Part shown: positions 44,213-53,830 of the stretch, piece after piece
Numbering within the stretch: the first letter of the stretch is position 1
Layout: each line of letters opens with the position of its first letter
Assembly (NCBI GenBank): GCA_947095535.1
Contig: OX352772.1
Span: 104,843,099-104,907,098 of the forward strand
Direction: 5' to 3'
Origin: Poecilobothrus nobilitatus
Lineage: Eukaryota > Arthropoda > Insecta > Diptera > Dolichopodidae
Length of the DNA: 64,000 nt
Position numbers and translations under genes: made by a program
The notes under the pieces: model-generated
What the model was told of the DNA's origin: nothing
Seen by the model: only the letters and a program-made list of their open reading frames with translations
Database searches by the model: none

Positions 44213-44688
44213 ATGGTTAGACAAGTTCTAATAGTTGACCTACAATTTTTGCAAGGAAATGAAAAGCAATATTTCCTAAAAGAGCTAGCCATACTTGAAA
44301 AAGGAAGTTTAATTCCAACTGTGTATCACTTCAAAGCACCGTATCCCGCAGAAGAACTTAGTCAGGATATGAGATATAATAACCAGTAAATGGACTTAAA
44401 TGGAATAACGGGTTAGTTGAATATTTAGATGTAAAATGTATATTAAAACACTATTTAGAGTCAGCTGAAAAAATTTATGTTAAAGGAAAACAAAAAAAAC
44501 TTTTCCTTCAAAAGTACATTGACAGTGTTAAAATAGTAGATTTAAACAGAAACTTGCCGTCATTACAAAAGATTGATAACTTTAAATCAAATTGTCCTAT
44601 ACACTTATCAAACAACAACTTCAGATGTGCTGTTAAAAATTTCTATAATGTATATATGTATCTTTTAAAAGAAAGCATGTTAGATTAA
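44213..44688 (+). pseudogene. Uncharacterised plus-strand Polinton gene, frameshifted
   Basis: ATG 44213 gives MVRQVLIVDLQFLQGNEKQ with YFLKELAIL and a stop near 44389. After a shift, coding continues with LEYLDVKCILKHYLES, VKGKQKKLFLQKY, SNNNFRCAVKNFYNVYMYL to TAA 44688. The VDLQ start with a KELA block and the CAVKN.Y ending recall a family of uncharacterised insect proteins that I remember as possibly RNase H-fold; I am not sure. It is the only gene apart from polB and 38270 on this strand, at the far end of the core. Confidence 0.5.
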
Positions 44689-45058
44689 GATTTTCAATTT
44701 TCATACTTACACGATATGAATTTAAATAATAACTTCAACATTAAAAAAAAAACTCACATTATGCATGTATGGGAGTATGCCTACAGATCAGTACGGAAAA
44801 GTCATTGGAAAGAGAACGCACGTGATACAAGTATATTTCAAAGACGTATAGAAAAAGTTGGTCTCACTATTTCAGCAATTTTAACATCTGATCATCGCAA
44901 AATTGTAAAAGTTTTTTCAAATAAATAAAAATAAACATATAGCTTAATCTGTTCTTATTTTTTATTTTTGTGTTTACTATAAATACCAAAAGCAATTAAC
45001 TTATATTTCCTACCTTGCAACATAAAATGAAGTGTAATATCAACTATAAAGTAAATGA
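44689..45058. other. Spacer to right arm
   Basis: Contains an open frame at 44716-44928 (HWKENARDTSIFQRRIEKVG) of uncertain reality and A/T-rich DNA up to the right arm. No Polinton-type inverted terminus recognised. Confidence 0.4.
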
Positions 45059-46189
45059 AAGATTTCTGGTTATTTTCTCAATGTTCTTATAGAGTAGAAA
45101 AAGAAATCTTACATAACAGACATACAGAATAATTCCATAATTTTTTCTTTTTTTTTTTTTAGCATTTGCATTCATAAGTTTTTAAATTGTTTGAAAGAGT
45201 CAAACTAGTTTTTACAATTTATTTTACACCAGGTAAACAGAAATTAAAAGAATGCAAAATATTTTTTAAAGTACATGTGTACATACTTTATACATAAGTC
45301 TTAATTGTTCAAGTTATTACAACAATTTACAACAAAATATAGTACAATGAGAAACAACACTTATTCTAAAAATAATATATTTTTCTTATTTTTATTTTTG
45401 CAACTCTAAAACTATAATAACAACTTTTAATAATTAATCTTCTTTTAATAAAACAAAACTAAAAATGAAATACACTTTGTACTTCTTGTTTACGTTTTTA
45501 TTTTATTATTGTTCATCTTGATATTCAAAAGTATCTATGAATATTTTTGTGCAATAATAAAATCAAGTTTTTTCCGATTCTTTTATATTTATTTTTACCT
45601 ACATACATACGTATATTTTATTAAGCATGCGAAGAAAAAATTAAAAAATTGATTTGACTTGAAAAAAAAATTATTTTCTTACTATTTGTATAATATCCTA
45701 TTAAACAATACCAATCAATTTTTTGAAAAAACCTAATTATTCTAAACTTATTCAGTTCATTAACCTTGCCTGATAACTTCCACAGTACCAACAACCTTCA
45801 CTTCCTACTATAAAACCACTTGGAATTTATAAGTTATCAACCCACACTTATAACCTATCTTGCAACCAAAACCAAAATTATCAAAACAAGTTTTTGACCT
45901 ACTAACCAAGAATGACCTATAATTAATCCATCAATCAAAATGTAGGTCGTGCGATATGGTATGATTTTTACCCATGACAGACTGCCTCTTTACCTACTTT
46001 CGGGTAGACTTTTTTTATCAACGTTTTTATAAATAAAAAAATTATAAATTCAATTTTTTTTTGTATAGATAGATAGTGTAAAAAAGATTTTTATATAGAT
46101 AGATAGTGTAAAAAATTATGAATTTTAAGGTTTGCTTAGAAGTTTTTTCAAAAAAATGTCTATTTTGGAAGTTATTAAAGATTTAAAGT

Positions 46190-46245
46190 TACCCCACTAT
46201 TTAGCTAATAGAGCTCCCATAAGAGCCAATGTAAATAGTGGGGTA
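46190..46245. repeat. 56-bp palindromic module, right arm
   Basis: Same module as 31236-31291 with TACCCCACTATTT/AATAGTGGGGTA ends, inverted with the arm. Confidence 0.6.
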
Positions 46246-46556
46246 AATTGAAATTTCGTTCTCTTCAGTTCCCGTCTTGATAGTTTATGTAGTTTATGGA
46301 AAATGCTTGGAATCGCATTAGGTAATAAAGTTGGTCTGTCAGAATTCTGACTACGAAAACTTTTCGTAGAAAAATGGATTGAACAGACAGCACTACTTTC
46401 TGTTGGATTCCAATTTATTCGTCGAATTGCTTCTATCCATTTTTTTCTTTAAATTTTTTCCTTGGGAAATCGAAAAGTTCAAACTGTATAAATTTTATTT
46501 TTCGTTTTACATTTATAATTCGATTTACACCCAGGGACACAACAAGTACGATTCAT
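46197..46556 (-). pseudogene. THAP-domain coding remnant in right arm
   Basis: Counterpart of 30925-31284, starting ATG at 46556 with CCVPGCKSNYKCK. It shares the in-frame TGA at the same codon and has an additional stop and one-base loss just before the conserved Trp. The C-x2-H pair (CSIH) is retained. Confidence 0.7.
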
Positions 46557-46988
46557 AATTAAAAAGCAATAAAAAAATTAAATTATAAAATATAAATATT
46601 GCACTATTCTTAATGCACCTTATTTTTTTTTATAGTGTGTATCGAAAAAATAAAATTGCTTACCAAAAATTTCAGGTTCTTTTTTTTCCAATACTTGTAA
46701 TGATATTAAAAACTATTAATAGAAAGTTAATTTTTTCAGCAGTATTTAGGAAAAACTCTAAATTTTTTTTTAATATAAATTTCGATATATTTAGGGCAGT
46801 ATTTCATATTTAAAGTTGTAAATGAAAATTGCTAAAATTTCTTAATTTTCTACTTTTTTCTAAGCAAAAAAATGAAAAAAAGAAACTGTCAAAACTCTCT
46901 CAATTTTCACAATACATGTTTAAATTTTGCACTAATACATTCTTAGGGGTCTTGTTCCGGTCTTGATATTTATATAGTTTATGGTTAA

Positions 46989-47345
46989 AGGCTAATTTTC
47001 ATGAAGAAAAATATCGGCGATATTTGTTAGAGCATAGGCAGAAGATACAAAAACATTACTTGTGTGACAGAGAAAAAACACAAAAATATCGGTACAAGCG
47101 TTCAGAAAATATCGGATGAATTTTAGCTCGCTGAAGCTAAATTTTCTATAATTATCTCCGATATTTTGAACACATACGTAAAAAATATGTATGTACACAA
47201 AAAAAATGGGCACACTACTAACATTCTTATAACATGACATTTTAATTCATTATTTTTCTCACTCTTTCCTATTGGTAGTATTAAGTATAGTTTACTCTTT
47301 CTAAATATCCGATATCGGATGAAATTTTTTCCATGAAAATTAGCC
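46989..47345. mobile_element. 357-bp MITE with TTAA target (piggyBac-like)
   Basis: Ends AGGCTAATTTTCATG and CATGAAAATTAGCC are inverted copies, flanked by TTAA at 46985-46988 and 47346-47349. Inner ATATCGG/CCGATAT pairs extend the symmetry. TTAA duplication is the piggyBac signature (family knowledge). It split the target duplication of the composite unit, so it is younger. Confidence 0.75.
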
Positions 47346-47352
47346 TTAATAC

Positions 47353-48171
47353 CATATTTTTGCAATTTAAATATTCTAAAATGCTTTAAAATTTTTATAT
47401 AAAACTGATTGTTTTTATAGTTTATTTATATTTATTTAGTCTGTAAAGAAAATGCAATTTATGTATTTTATATAAAACAAGAAAATGTATTTTAATTTTT
47501 GGAATCAATTTTTACAATTATGTTAAAATTTGGAAGAATATTTTTCTAATTTGTAAATTTTCTTCAATAAATACGAAAAAATTAATTTTTTTTCTTATTT
47601 AAATAAAAATTTGTACTTTGTAAATGTACTAAATATCTTAGCACAAGTGATTTTTGAAATGATACATTTTTTTTCTATTTGATACATATTTTTTGACCTA
47701 ATGATACATTTACAATTTTTACTGTGGCAACCCTTACTAGTTTACAACTGGCAAATAACTGACAAATACAAAAAAAAAAATGAAAACAAAAATTTCATAA
47801 CGGATTATTGCTTAAGTTGAAGTTCTGTTTGGGAACAAAATTTTGTATGAATTAAATTTCTAAACTATTCTGGTGTTTGTTTGGTAGTTACAAAATTAAA
47901 TAAATTAATGTATAGAGTGTAGATAGCCTTATTATAATTATACGTACATATGTGTATACCTATGTACATCTTTATACATTTTTAGGTATGTGACTGCTGA
48001 TGATAAAAACAATAGTTATTATGTATCATTATGTATGTATGTATGTATGTACATCAAGTATCAACTGTGCTGTTTTTCTTTAATTAATATTTTTAAATGG
48101 AAATGCTGATGACTTTTGAATGTGACATCTATTGTCCATACATATATGAAAACATACATTATGCGTTCATA
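47353..48171. other. Intergenic DNA, no gene seen
   Basis: A/T-rich. GATACATT units and GTGGCAACCC at 47655-47735 relate to 2825-2935 in inverse. (ATGT)n near 48030. No gene. Confidence 0.55.
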
Positions 48172-49022
48172 TCTAATATATAAAGCAGAAATTCTGTTTG
48201 TATGTTTGTTTGTTTGTTTGTTTGTGCCCTTTTCACGTAAAAACCACCAGTCCGATTGCAACCAAATTTTGCAGGAACATTTCTACGACCCCGGAAAGTG
48301 TTATAGGCTATATGATGTTTTGGTTCATTAACCCATTGTGGCCCGAGAGTCATTTAAAGCTTTTTCGTTTTTTCGTTGTCCTGAAAAAAGTTTAGTTGAA
48401 AATTTGTAAAAATGTTCTTCTTAGCTTTGGACGGGTGCCGAAGAAATTTGCATACAATATGTTACCCGGATTCGGCCCGGTGGGCTTCCAAAAAAATTTT
48501 TGTGTCCGATTTATGTCCAATTTTGTATGGCGGTTTTATGGTTCGAAAAAACGCCTGCGATAAATTTTTATGAAGTTCCATTAAGCCGTTTGGGCAGGAG
48601 AGCCGAACGAAGTTCATTAAATTTTTCTGTTGTGCTGCTTAAACGGTTTGACCAGTTGAGTTGAAAATTTACAATAGTGTAGCTCTTTACCACAGAAGCT
48701 TACTGAGTTGATTTGGTTACGTTTCGGCACCAGGACTCAATGAAATTTTTCAATTTCTTTGTTGTCGCGCTTAAACGGTTTTGTCAATTGAATTGAAAAC
48801 ATTACTTAGCAAAGGAAAATCTATTTTTTTGTTTTTTACTAAACATAGTCGCTGTTTTTGAGCAATCAATACGCTGTATCAGTTTCTATACATTGTTAAA
48901 AAAGAAACAAAAATTTAATTTATAAAGGAAAAAAAAAAATTTTAATTTATAAAGGATTTTTTATTGTTAACCCGAGTAAAAGTAGAAAAAAAGTAGAAAG
49001 TCAATTTTTTTTTTCTATTGAA

Positions 49023-49994
49023 ATGATAACACAAAAACAAAAAATAAACAAAAAAATGCCAAAGCATAACAATAAAAGAAAAGAAATAGTGAAAATTCCA
49101 AGTAATTCTTTTATTGAAGAAGTTGAAGAAGAAGACAAAGTCATTGAAGTAGGTGATGAATACGATATTAACAACCAAATTGATAAGTCATCTGAAAAAT
49201 TTTGAATTGAGAGTTCTAGTAATGCTGCAGATCTACTTTGAACTCTCGATTTAAAAAACTGCACTTTGAAAAAAATGGCAATATATCTCAAAACTATGGG
49301 TACGGTTGTCAGCGAAATAAGCAAGTCACAACAACATATTGGTCTTCAAATGGATGATTTTATTAAACAAACCACCAAAATTCTTAAGGAGAACCAGTCA
49401 CTTAAAAAGCGATTAGATGCTGCTGAAAATAGATCTTCTGAACTTGAACACAAACTAAATAAATTAGAAATGTTGCTTGACGAGAAATACCAAAAGAGAA
49501 ACAAAAATAATATTATTTTGGCTGGTGTTCCTATGCTTACTGAAGATCAAACAGTGTCCACTTTTCTTGATATTACAAATAAAATTGGCGCTAACATTAC
49601 GAGTAATGATATCAAGAAAATTTATCGAATCAGTCAAGGTGAAACCACAGAATCAAATCAAAATCAAAATCGTAATCCATTATATGTTGTTGAAATGAAT
49701 TCGGAAAGTGCTAAGAACAAATTAATGATGAAAAAACGCAAAAAACACCTTTTTACAGCTGAACTAAATCTACAAAATGAGGGTAGTAAGGAGATTTTTT
49801 TTCGTCATCATTTATCACCATTACAATCCCAGTTGTATCGCGAGGCAAAAAAGATTAAATTATCCGAGAAATTTCAATATCTTTGGGTCAAAGACAACAC
49901 GATTCTCCTGCGCGCTAACAATACAGGTAAAGTGTTCAGAATTTCCAGTCACAATGACATCAATTTCATTAAAAAGTTTTTTAAAATTTCCTAA
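49023..49994 (+). pseudogene. LINE ORF1 (RNA-binding, coiled-coil), two nonsense codons
   Basis: Single frame from ATG 49023 (or 49059) to 49994, interrupted by TGA at about 49203 and TGA at about 49239. After an acidic N-terminus comes a coiled coil (QTTKILKENQSLKKRLDAAE ...), then NNIILAGVP and a basic C-terminal domain. This is the layout of CR1/L1-like ORF1 proteins: trimerising coil, RRM-like part, C-terminal domain. The role in the family is RNA binding for retrotransposition. Confidence 0.75.
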
Positions 49995-51105
49995 TAAATT
50001 ATCAAAATTGGTTGATTATAATAAAATTAAAATTAAGTATAGTTGTAATATTACTTCATATCTATATTATTATGAACTAAAATTCTACTATATTTTAAAT
50101 CTAAAAATTTTGTTTCACATTTTTTTTCATTTGAACATTTTATGTTTTTTTATAAATTTAAATTTTTTATTGAAATTTTGTCAAGACGCAATATTTTTCA
50201 TTTCAATTTTAGAATTGAATAACTTTTCTACATTCAGTTTTATTATCTTTATTATATTAATTTTTTTTCAAATAATTGTTATGATATCAATTGTTTTCGT
50301 GATAAAAAAAATGACAATTACATATTTTAACCACATATTTACTTTGATTAATGCACTTTCATATCGGCAGATTTATATAAATTGTAGTTTTGTCAAGAAA
50401 CTAACCTATAATGGCAAAAAAAGGAATTATGAATATACTTATTTAAACAACATATTTTTCAATTGTAATTTACATTTTTTATTTTACTTTTTTGCACATT
50501 TGTTATTTTTTATACAACATTTAAATCAGTTAAATCAATTTTTTTCACTTATTCTTTTAATATTATTATTTATAATATTTACAATAAACTTTACAACAAT
50601 AATTATGGTTATGACAAGAAAAAAAATAATAACAATAACCTGTTTTATATATTTAAATAAATTAACCTACAAAAGAAAGAAAAAAATATATTTTCACATA
50701 AAAATTCATAAATATACATATTTTATTCCAAACATTCTATTTTTCACTATGAATTTAAATTTTTTATTTCGCTTTTTTTTACATTTAATATTTTTGGTAT
50801 CACTTTTAAACTTAAATTTAAATACATTTTTTACAATATTATTATCTAAAATATTACATATAAATGAAATTTCTATATTAATCTTCACTATAAAAAAAAA
50901 AATAATAACTATAATCTATCTTATACATTTAATTATTGTCACATGTACACGTTCTTATAGGCAAATTTATACTAATAATTATATTTTCATTAAGAAATTA
51001 GCCAATAAGAGAAAGAAGAGGAATTATATTTATGTTTACAAATTATATGCTAAAAAAGAGACAAATAAAATAATTTTGTTTTACCGATACGATGATAACA
51101 TCTGA
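49777..51105 (+). CDS. Long hydrophobic repeat ORF between LINE ORF1 and ORF2, unknown
   Basis: 442 codons open in a stretch of very low G+C where stops should occur about every ten codons. The first 70 codons overlap ORF1 in another frame and are probably not used. From about 50100 it consists of three imperfect repeats of about 300 nt, each with a Phe/Leu/Ile-rich segment (such as FLFYFFAHLLFFIQHLNQLN), an ISI-F-IKKK-ITI stretch and a basic-aromatic block (SYRQIYINCSFVKKL; KRKKRNYIYVY). The stop TGA overlaps the ORF2 ATG: ORF2 starts at 51092, 14 bases inside this frame. Several stretches could span membranes. It could still be a non-coding minisatellite whose unit lacks stops. Confidence 0.45.
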   Translation: MRVVRRFFFVIIYHHYNPSCIARQKRLNYPRNFNIFGSKTTRFSCALTIQVKCSEFPVTMTSISLKSFLKFPNKLSKLVDYNKIKIKYSCNITSYLYYYELKFYYILNLKILFHIFFHLNILCFFINLNFLLKFCQDAIFFISILELNNFSTFSFIIFIILIFFQIIVMISIVFVIKKMTITYFNHIFTLINALSYRQIYINCSFVKKLTYNGKKRNYEYTYLNNIFFNCNLHFLFYFFAHLLFFIQHLNQLNQFFSLILLILLFIIFTINFTTIIMVMTRKKIITITCFIYLNKLTYKRKKKIYFHIKIHKYTYFIPNILFFTMNLNFLFRFFLHLIFLVSLLNLNLNTFFTILLSKILHINEISILIFTIKKKIITIIYLIHLIIVTCTRSYRQIYTNNYIFIKKLANKRKKRNYIYVYKLYAKKETNKIILFYRYDDNI

Positions 51106-51980
51106 TAACATAAATATTGAAGATAGTTTAAGAGTTAGTCACTTTACAGGGTTAGACAACATTTTCTTAAAAAGCAATTATAAAAAAAATTTTAATACGA
51201 TTTACTTGAACATACAAAGTATTAGAAATAAATTATACGATTTAGAAATTCTGGTTAATAGTTTTGAATACGAGATACATGCAGTAGTTTTGTCGGAAAT
51301 ATGGTTGCAATCAGAGAACAAATTTTTTAATTTACCGGGTTACACGGCTTATTTTTCAAATCGTGCAAAATCTTATGGTGGTGTTGCTATTTATGTTAAG
51401 GAAAATATTAATAGTACCTTAATTTTTAAATCTGAATTTAACAAATCTAATTTTTTATGTGTTAAGTTATTGAACCACAATTTTAATATATTAACGGTTT
51501 ACAGATCTCATGAAACTGATGTAAATGATTTTTCAAGTAAATTAGATGAAATCACTAGTGAATTTAGAAAATCTTTAATTCTTGGTGATTTTAATATAAA
51601 TATAATAAATGCTGATCATACCACTAGTAATTATATTAATACGTTACTCTCAAACGGTTTTGTCATTTATAACAAGAGGAGTGTAAATTACGCCACCAGA
51701 ATTGGCAACTCTTCAAAAACGGTTATTGACCATTTCATAACCGATATGATTAATTTAAAATACGACTTCTATATTTCCGATACTCCTCTCTCCGACCATC
51801 GATTATTTTTTATAAGTTTAAACCAAAAACCAATAACAGATCAATCAATCTGTTTGAAAACAATTTTAGATTATCAAAATATTTCAAATGATGTAATTTG
51901 GGAAAGACTTAGTAATTTCACTAATTTTGACTCGCTTGTTAACGAATTAAGTGAAACTATAAAAAAGTTTACTAAGAGTA
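51092..51980 (+). pseudogene. LINE ORF2, apurinic-type endonuclease part
   Basis: ATG 51092. APE-like endonuclease with YLNIQSIRNK, SEIWL, GGVAIYVKE, LILGDFNINI and TPLSDHRLFF motifs, all intact. Cut at about 51980 (KKFTKST), where Polinton sequence begins in the same frame; an open frame therefore runs on to 52276 as an accidental fusion. Confidence 0.85.
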
Positions 51981-52385
51981 CTCAATCGCATTTTCCTGAA
52001 TATAAAAATGTTGGAACACAAGTTGTACCTGAAGAAGAAGTATATGAAACAAAAGCTGATGTTGAAGTATTTAATGATGAAATTCAAGAAAATATTTTAA
52101 CAAAAGCTTTGTCAACCGCTTCAGTTGTTGAACGTCTTAGAAAAAGAAAATCAATTAGAAATCAAAATGTACAAATTTTTGAAACTGATACAGGATACAT
52201 TATAACTGTTCCTTTGATATTCTTTTTTCGTATAATGTGGGCCCAAGCCCATCAACGAAAAAAGAAAAAACTATAAATACTAAAGAGTTGAATAATTCAT
52301 CAAGACGTGTTTTAAGGTCAGCTATAGCAGGTAATACTCAAACAGAACTTAATTTTCCAATTCGTAAGAATAAATCCGTAAGCTC
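51981..52385 (+). pseudogene. Fragment of acidic-middle Polinton protein
   Basis: Matches the C-terminal half of 42452-43147, starting QSHFPEYKNV, with a shorter Glu run (VVPEEEVYE) and a frameshift after ITVPL. Ends at the minor capsid ATG. Confidence 0.75.
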
Positions 52386-53345
52386 ATGGACAACATACAA
52401 GTAAATGATGAATTTTATGTCTACTTAGTGATTCATCTATGAACTATTATCCAGAAAATTCATTATCATCTTTTACAAATAAAATGAATAAATACATGTT
52501 TGATTCAAGGTCGAAATCGGTATTTCAAAAATTCAAGGAAAGTCGGTATTTCAGAAATGTATTTTAATGATTTTGTTCCAAATGTGTATGGTGAAGAATG
52601 GGAAAAAAGTACTCAAATATTTATTAAAGGTATGCAATAAGATATGATAGGAGTTGGAACATCATATATTCCATATATAGAAAAACAAATGATATGTGAC
52701 GGGAAAGTTTTTCTACTACCAACACTAATTCAAAATATACGCCCACTTAATAGGTTTACAAGAAAAGACGTTGAATTACAGTTGATTTGGGGAATTTTTA
52801 ATTTTATAAACGATGATGTTTTTTTTTTTTTTTTTTTTTTTACGAGGGTTGGTGGAAAACTCGAAAGTCACCAAGAGGAACTGCACGTGCTTCCTCAAGG
52901 AAGTGTTGGACTTTAACCAACCAAAACCACCCCCTTTTAAAACCAAACTTTAGGATGGAACCTTTAATACGAATGTACAGTTTGGTTTAGGGGATAAGAA
53001 AAATTATACACAACCAGAAAAGCTGAGGAGATGCCTAAAAATATAAGTTACACTACAATATGTGTTACTAGATCTAAAATAGATATAAAAAGAAGAGCAA
53101 ATTACGCTTACACCCTGGAAAGACTTTTGACAATAGGTGATAAAGATGTAAAATTTTTAAGATCTGTTAACATACAAAATTCTTTCACTGATACTGTAAA
53201 AGGATTCAGTAATATTCAATATTGCAATGTGGAGAAATCATTTAATAACATTTCATTACTTTTATGTGATAAATATGGATACAAAATAAACTTTTCCAAT
53301 AGTTCAATTCCAACAAAAATTGTATTACATTTTAAAAAAGTATAA
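52386..53345 (+). pseudogene. Minor capsid protein, second copy
   Basis: ATG 52386, same N-terminus as 42470. It has a shift near 52423, a short duplication of GTCG..ATCGGTATTTCA near 52510-52555, a TAA at 52638 and a 183-bp insert at 52819-53001, and lacks the FNQVSF...FMFFIYRD part. Unlike the main copy its C-terminus continues past CDKYG to a natural-looking stop at 53345. Confidence 0.75.
52819..53001 (-). mobile_element. Short poly-A-tailed insert
   Basis: About 160 bp preceded on the plus strand by 23 T (52819-52841), so a minus-strand sequence ending TTCCACCAACCCTCGT plus A tail. G+C is far higher than the surroundings. Looks retroposed (SINE or LINE 3' end); family not recognised. 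Confidence 0.55.
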
Positions 53346-53392
53346 ATAAATGCGATTTTACAAAACTATATATTATTTTATTTTATTCATTA

Positions 53393-53829
53393 TGAAGAGA
53401 GTATACTATAAGTATTATTTAATTCAATCTGGTAGAGTACTTCATGATATCGGCCCTTTATTACATTCAACCGTACCTTTGCAAAGAGGCTGTGGATTGG
53501 AAAGTTTTTTTGGGGGACTTTTTAGATATTTGAAACCATTATTTACTTCAGGCGCTTATATTTAGAAAAAAGAGGTTATTAAGTCTGGTATTAATGTTTT
53601 ATCTGATATTGCATCTGGTGCAAATGTAAAAGAAGTTATGCAAGATCGTAGTAAAGAGATTGTTAAAAATGAACGACGTGGTGCAGTACGAAAACTGAAT
53701 GAAATGTATGGTTCTGGTAAAAGAAAACGAAAAGCTATAAAAAGACCATTCATTAAAAATTTAAACGATTTTACGTCAAAACAACGCAAACATAATAACA
53801 AAAAGAAACATAAAGATATTTTTCATTAA
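53393..53829 (+). pseudogene. pVI/PX-like small basic protein, second copy
   Basis: ATG 53393 opens MKRVYYKYYLIQSG, the N-terminus missing in the copy at 41223-41650. It stops at 53565, where the frame shifts before KKEVIKSGINVLSDIASG, then runs to 53829. GSGKRKRKAIKRP is conserved between copies. Confidence 0.65.
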
Positions 53830-53830
53830 T

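Larger units (their letters stand above)
30179..46983. mobile_element. Composite unit: Polinton/Maverick core inside P-type (THAP-bearing) terminal repeats
   Basis: Outer ends are CATAAACTACATAAATATC at left and its near-complement at right. Inverted arms measure 2227 bp (30179-32405) and 1925 bp (45059-46983). Flanks carry GTTAATAC (30171-30178) and, once the MITE at 46989-47345 and its duplicated TTAA are mentally removed, the same GTTAATAC at 46984-46988 plus 47350-47352. An 8-bp duplication, CA...TG ends and a THAP coding remnant in each arm are P-superfamily traits; Polintons are known for 5-6 bp duplications. Between the arms lies an 11.3-kb Polinton gene set without recognisable Polinton termini. 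Either a P-type element captured a Polinton, or a Polinton entered a P-type element and lost its ends. Confidence 0.8.
45059..46983 (-). repeat. Right long terminal inverted repeat of composite unit
   Basis: Reverse complement of 30179-32405 with scattered substitutions, small indels and a 26-base tandem (AGATAGATAGTGTAAAAAA near 46070-46115) not in the left arm. Ends AGTTTATG at 46983. Confidence 0.9.

Noticed and set aside
44101..44292. 63-codon minus-strand frame with Cys residues
   Set aside because: Antisense of the plus-strand gene at 44213 and extends through the shared promoter gap.
44716..44928. 70-codon plus-strand frame after the 44213 gene
   Set aside because: Composition partly protein-like but no family recognised, and an overlapping frame looks equally plausible; mentioned only within the spacer.
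30179..46983. Reading the 2-kb arms simply as ordinary Polinton TIRs
   Set aside because: Considered as the null model, but the 8-bp duplication, CA...TG ends and THAP remnants fit the P superfamily better; kept as an alternative in the evidence.
48061..48395. Several overlapping frames with Val-Cys-Leu-Phe repeats
   Set aside because: Translation of the TTTGTTTG repeat at the Helitron 5' end.
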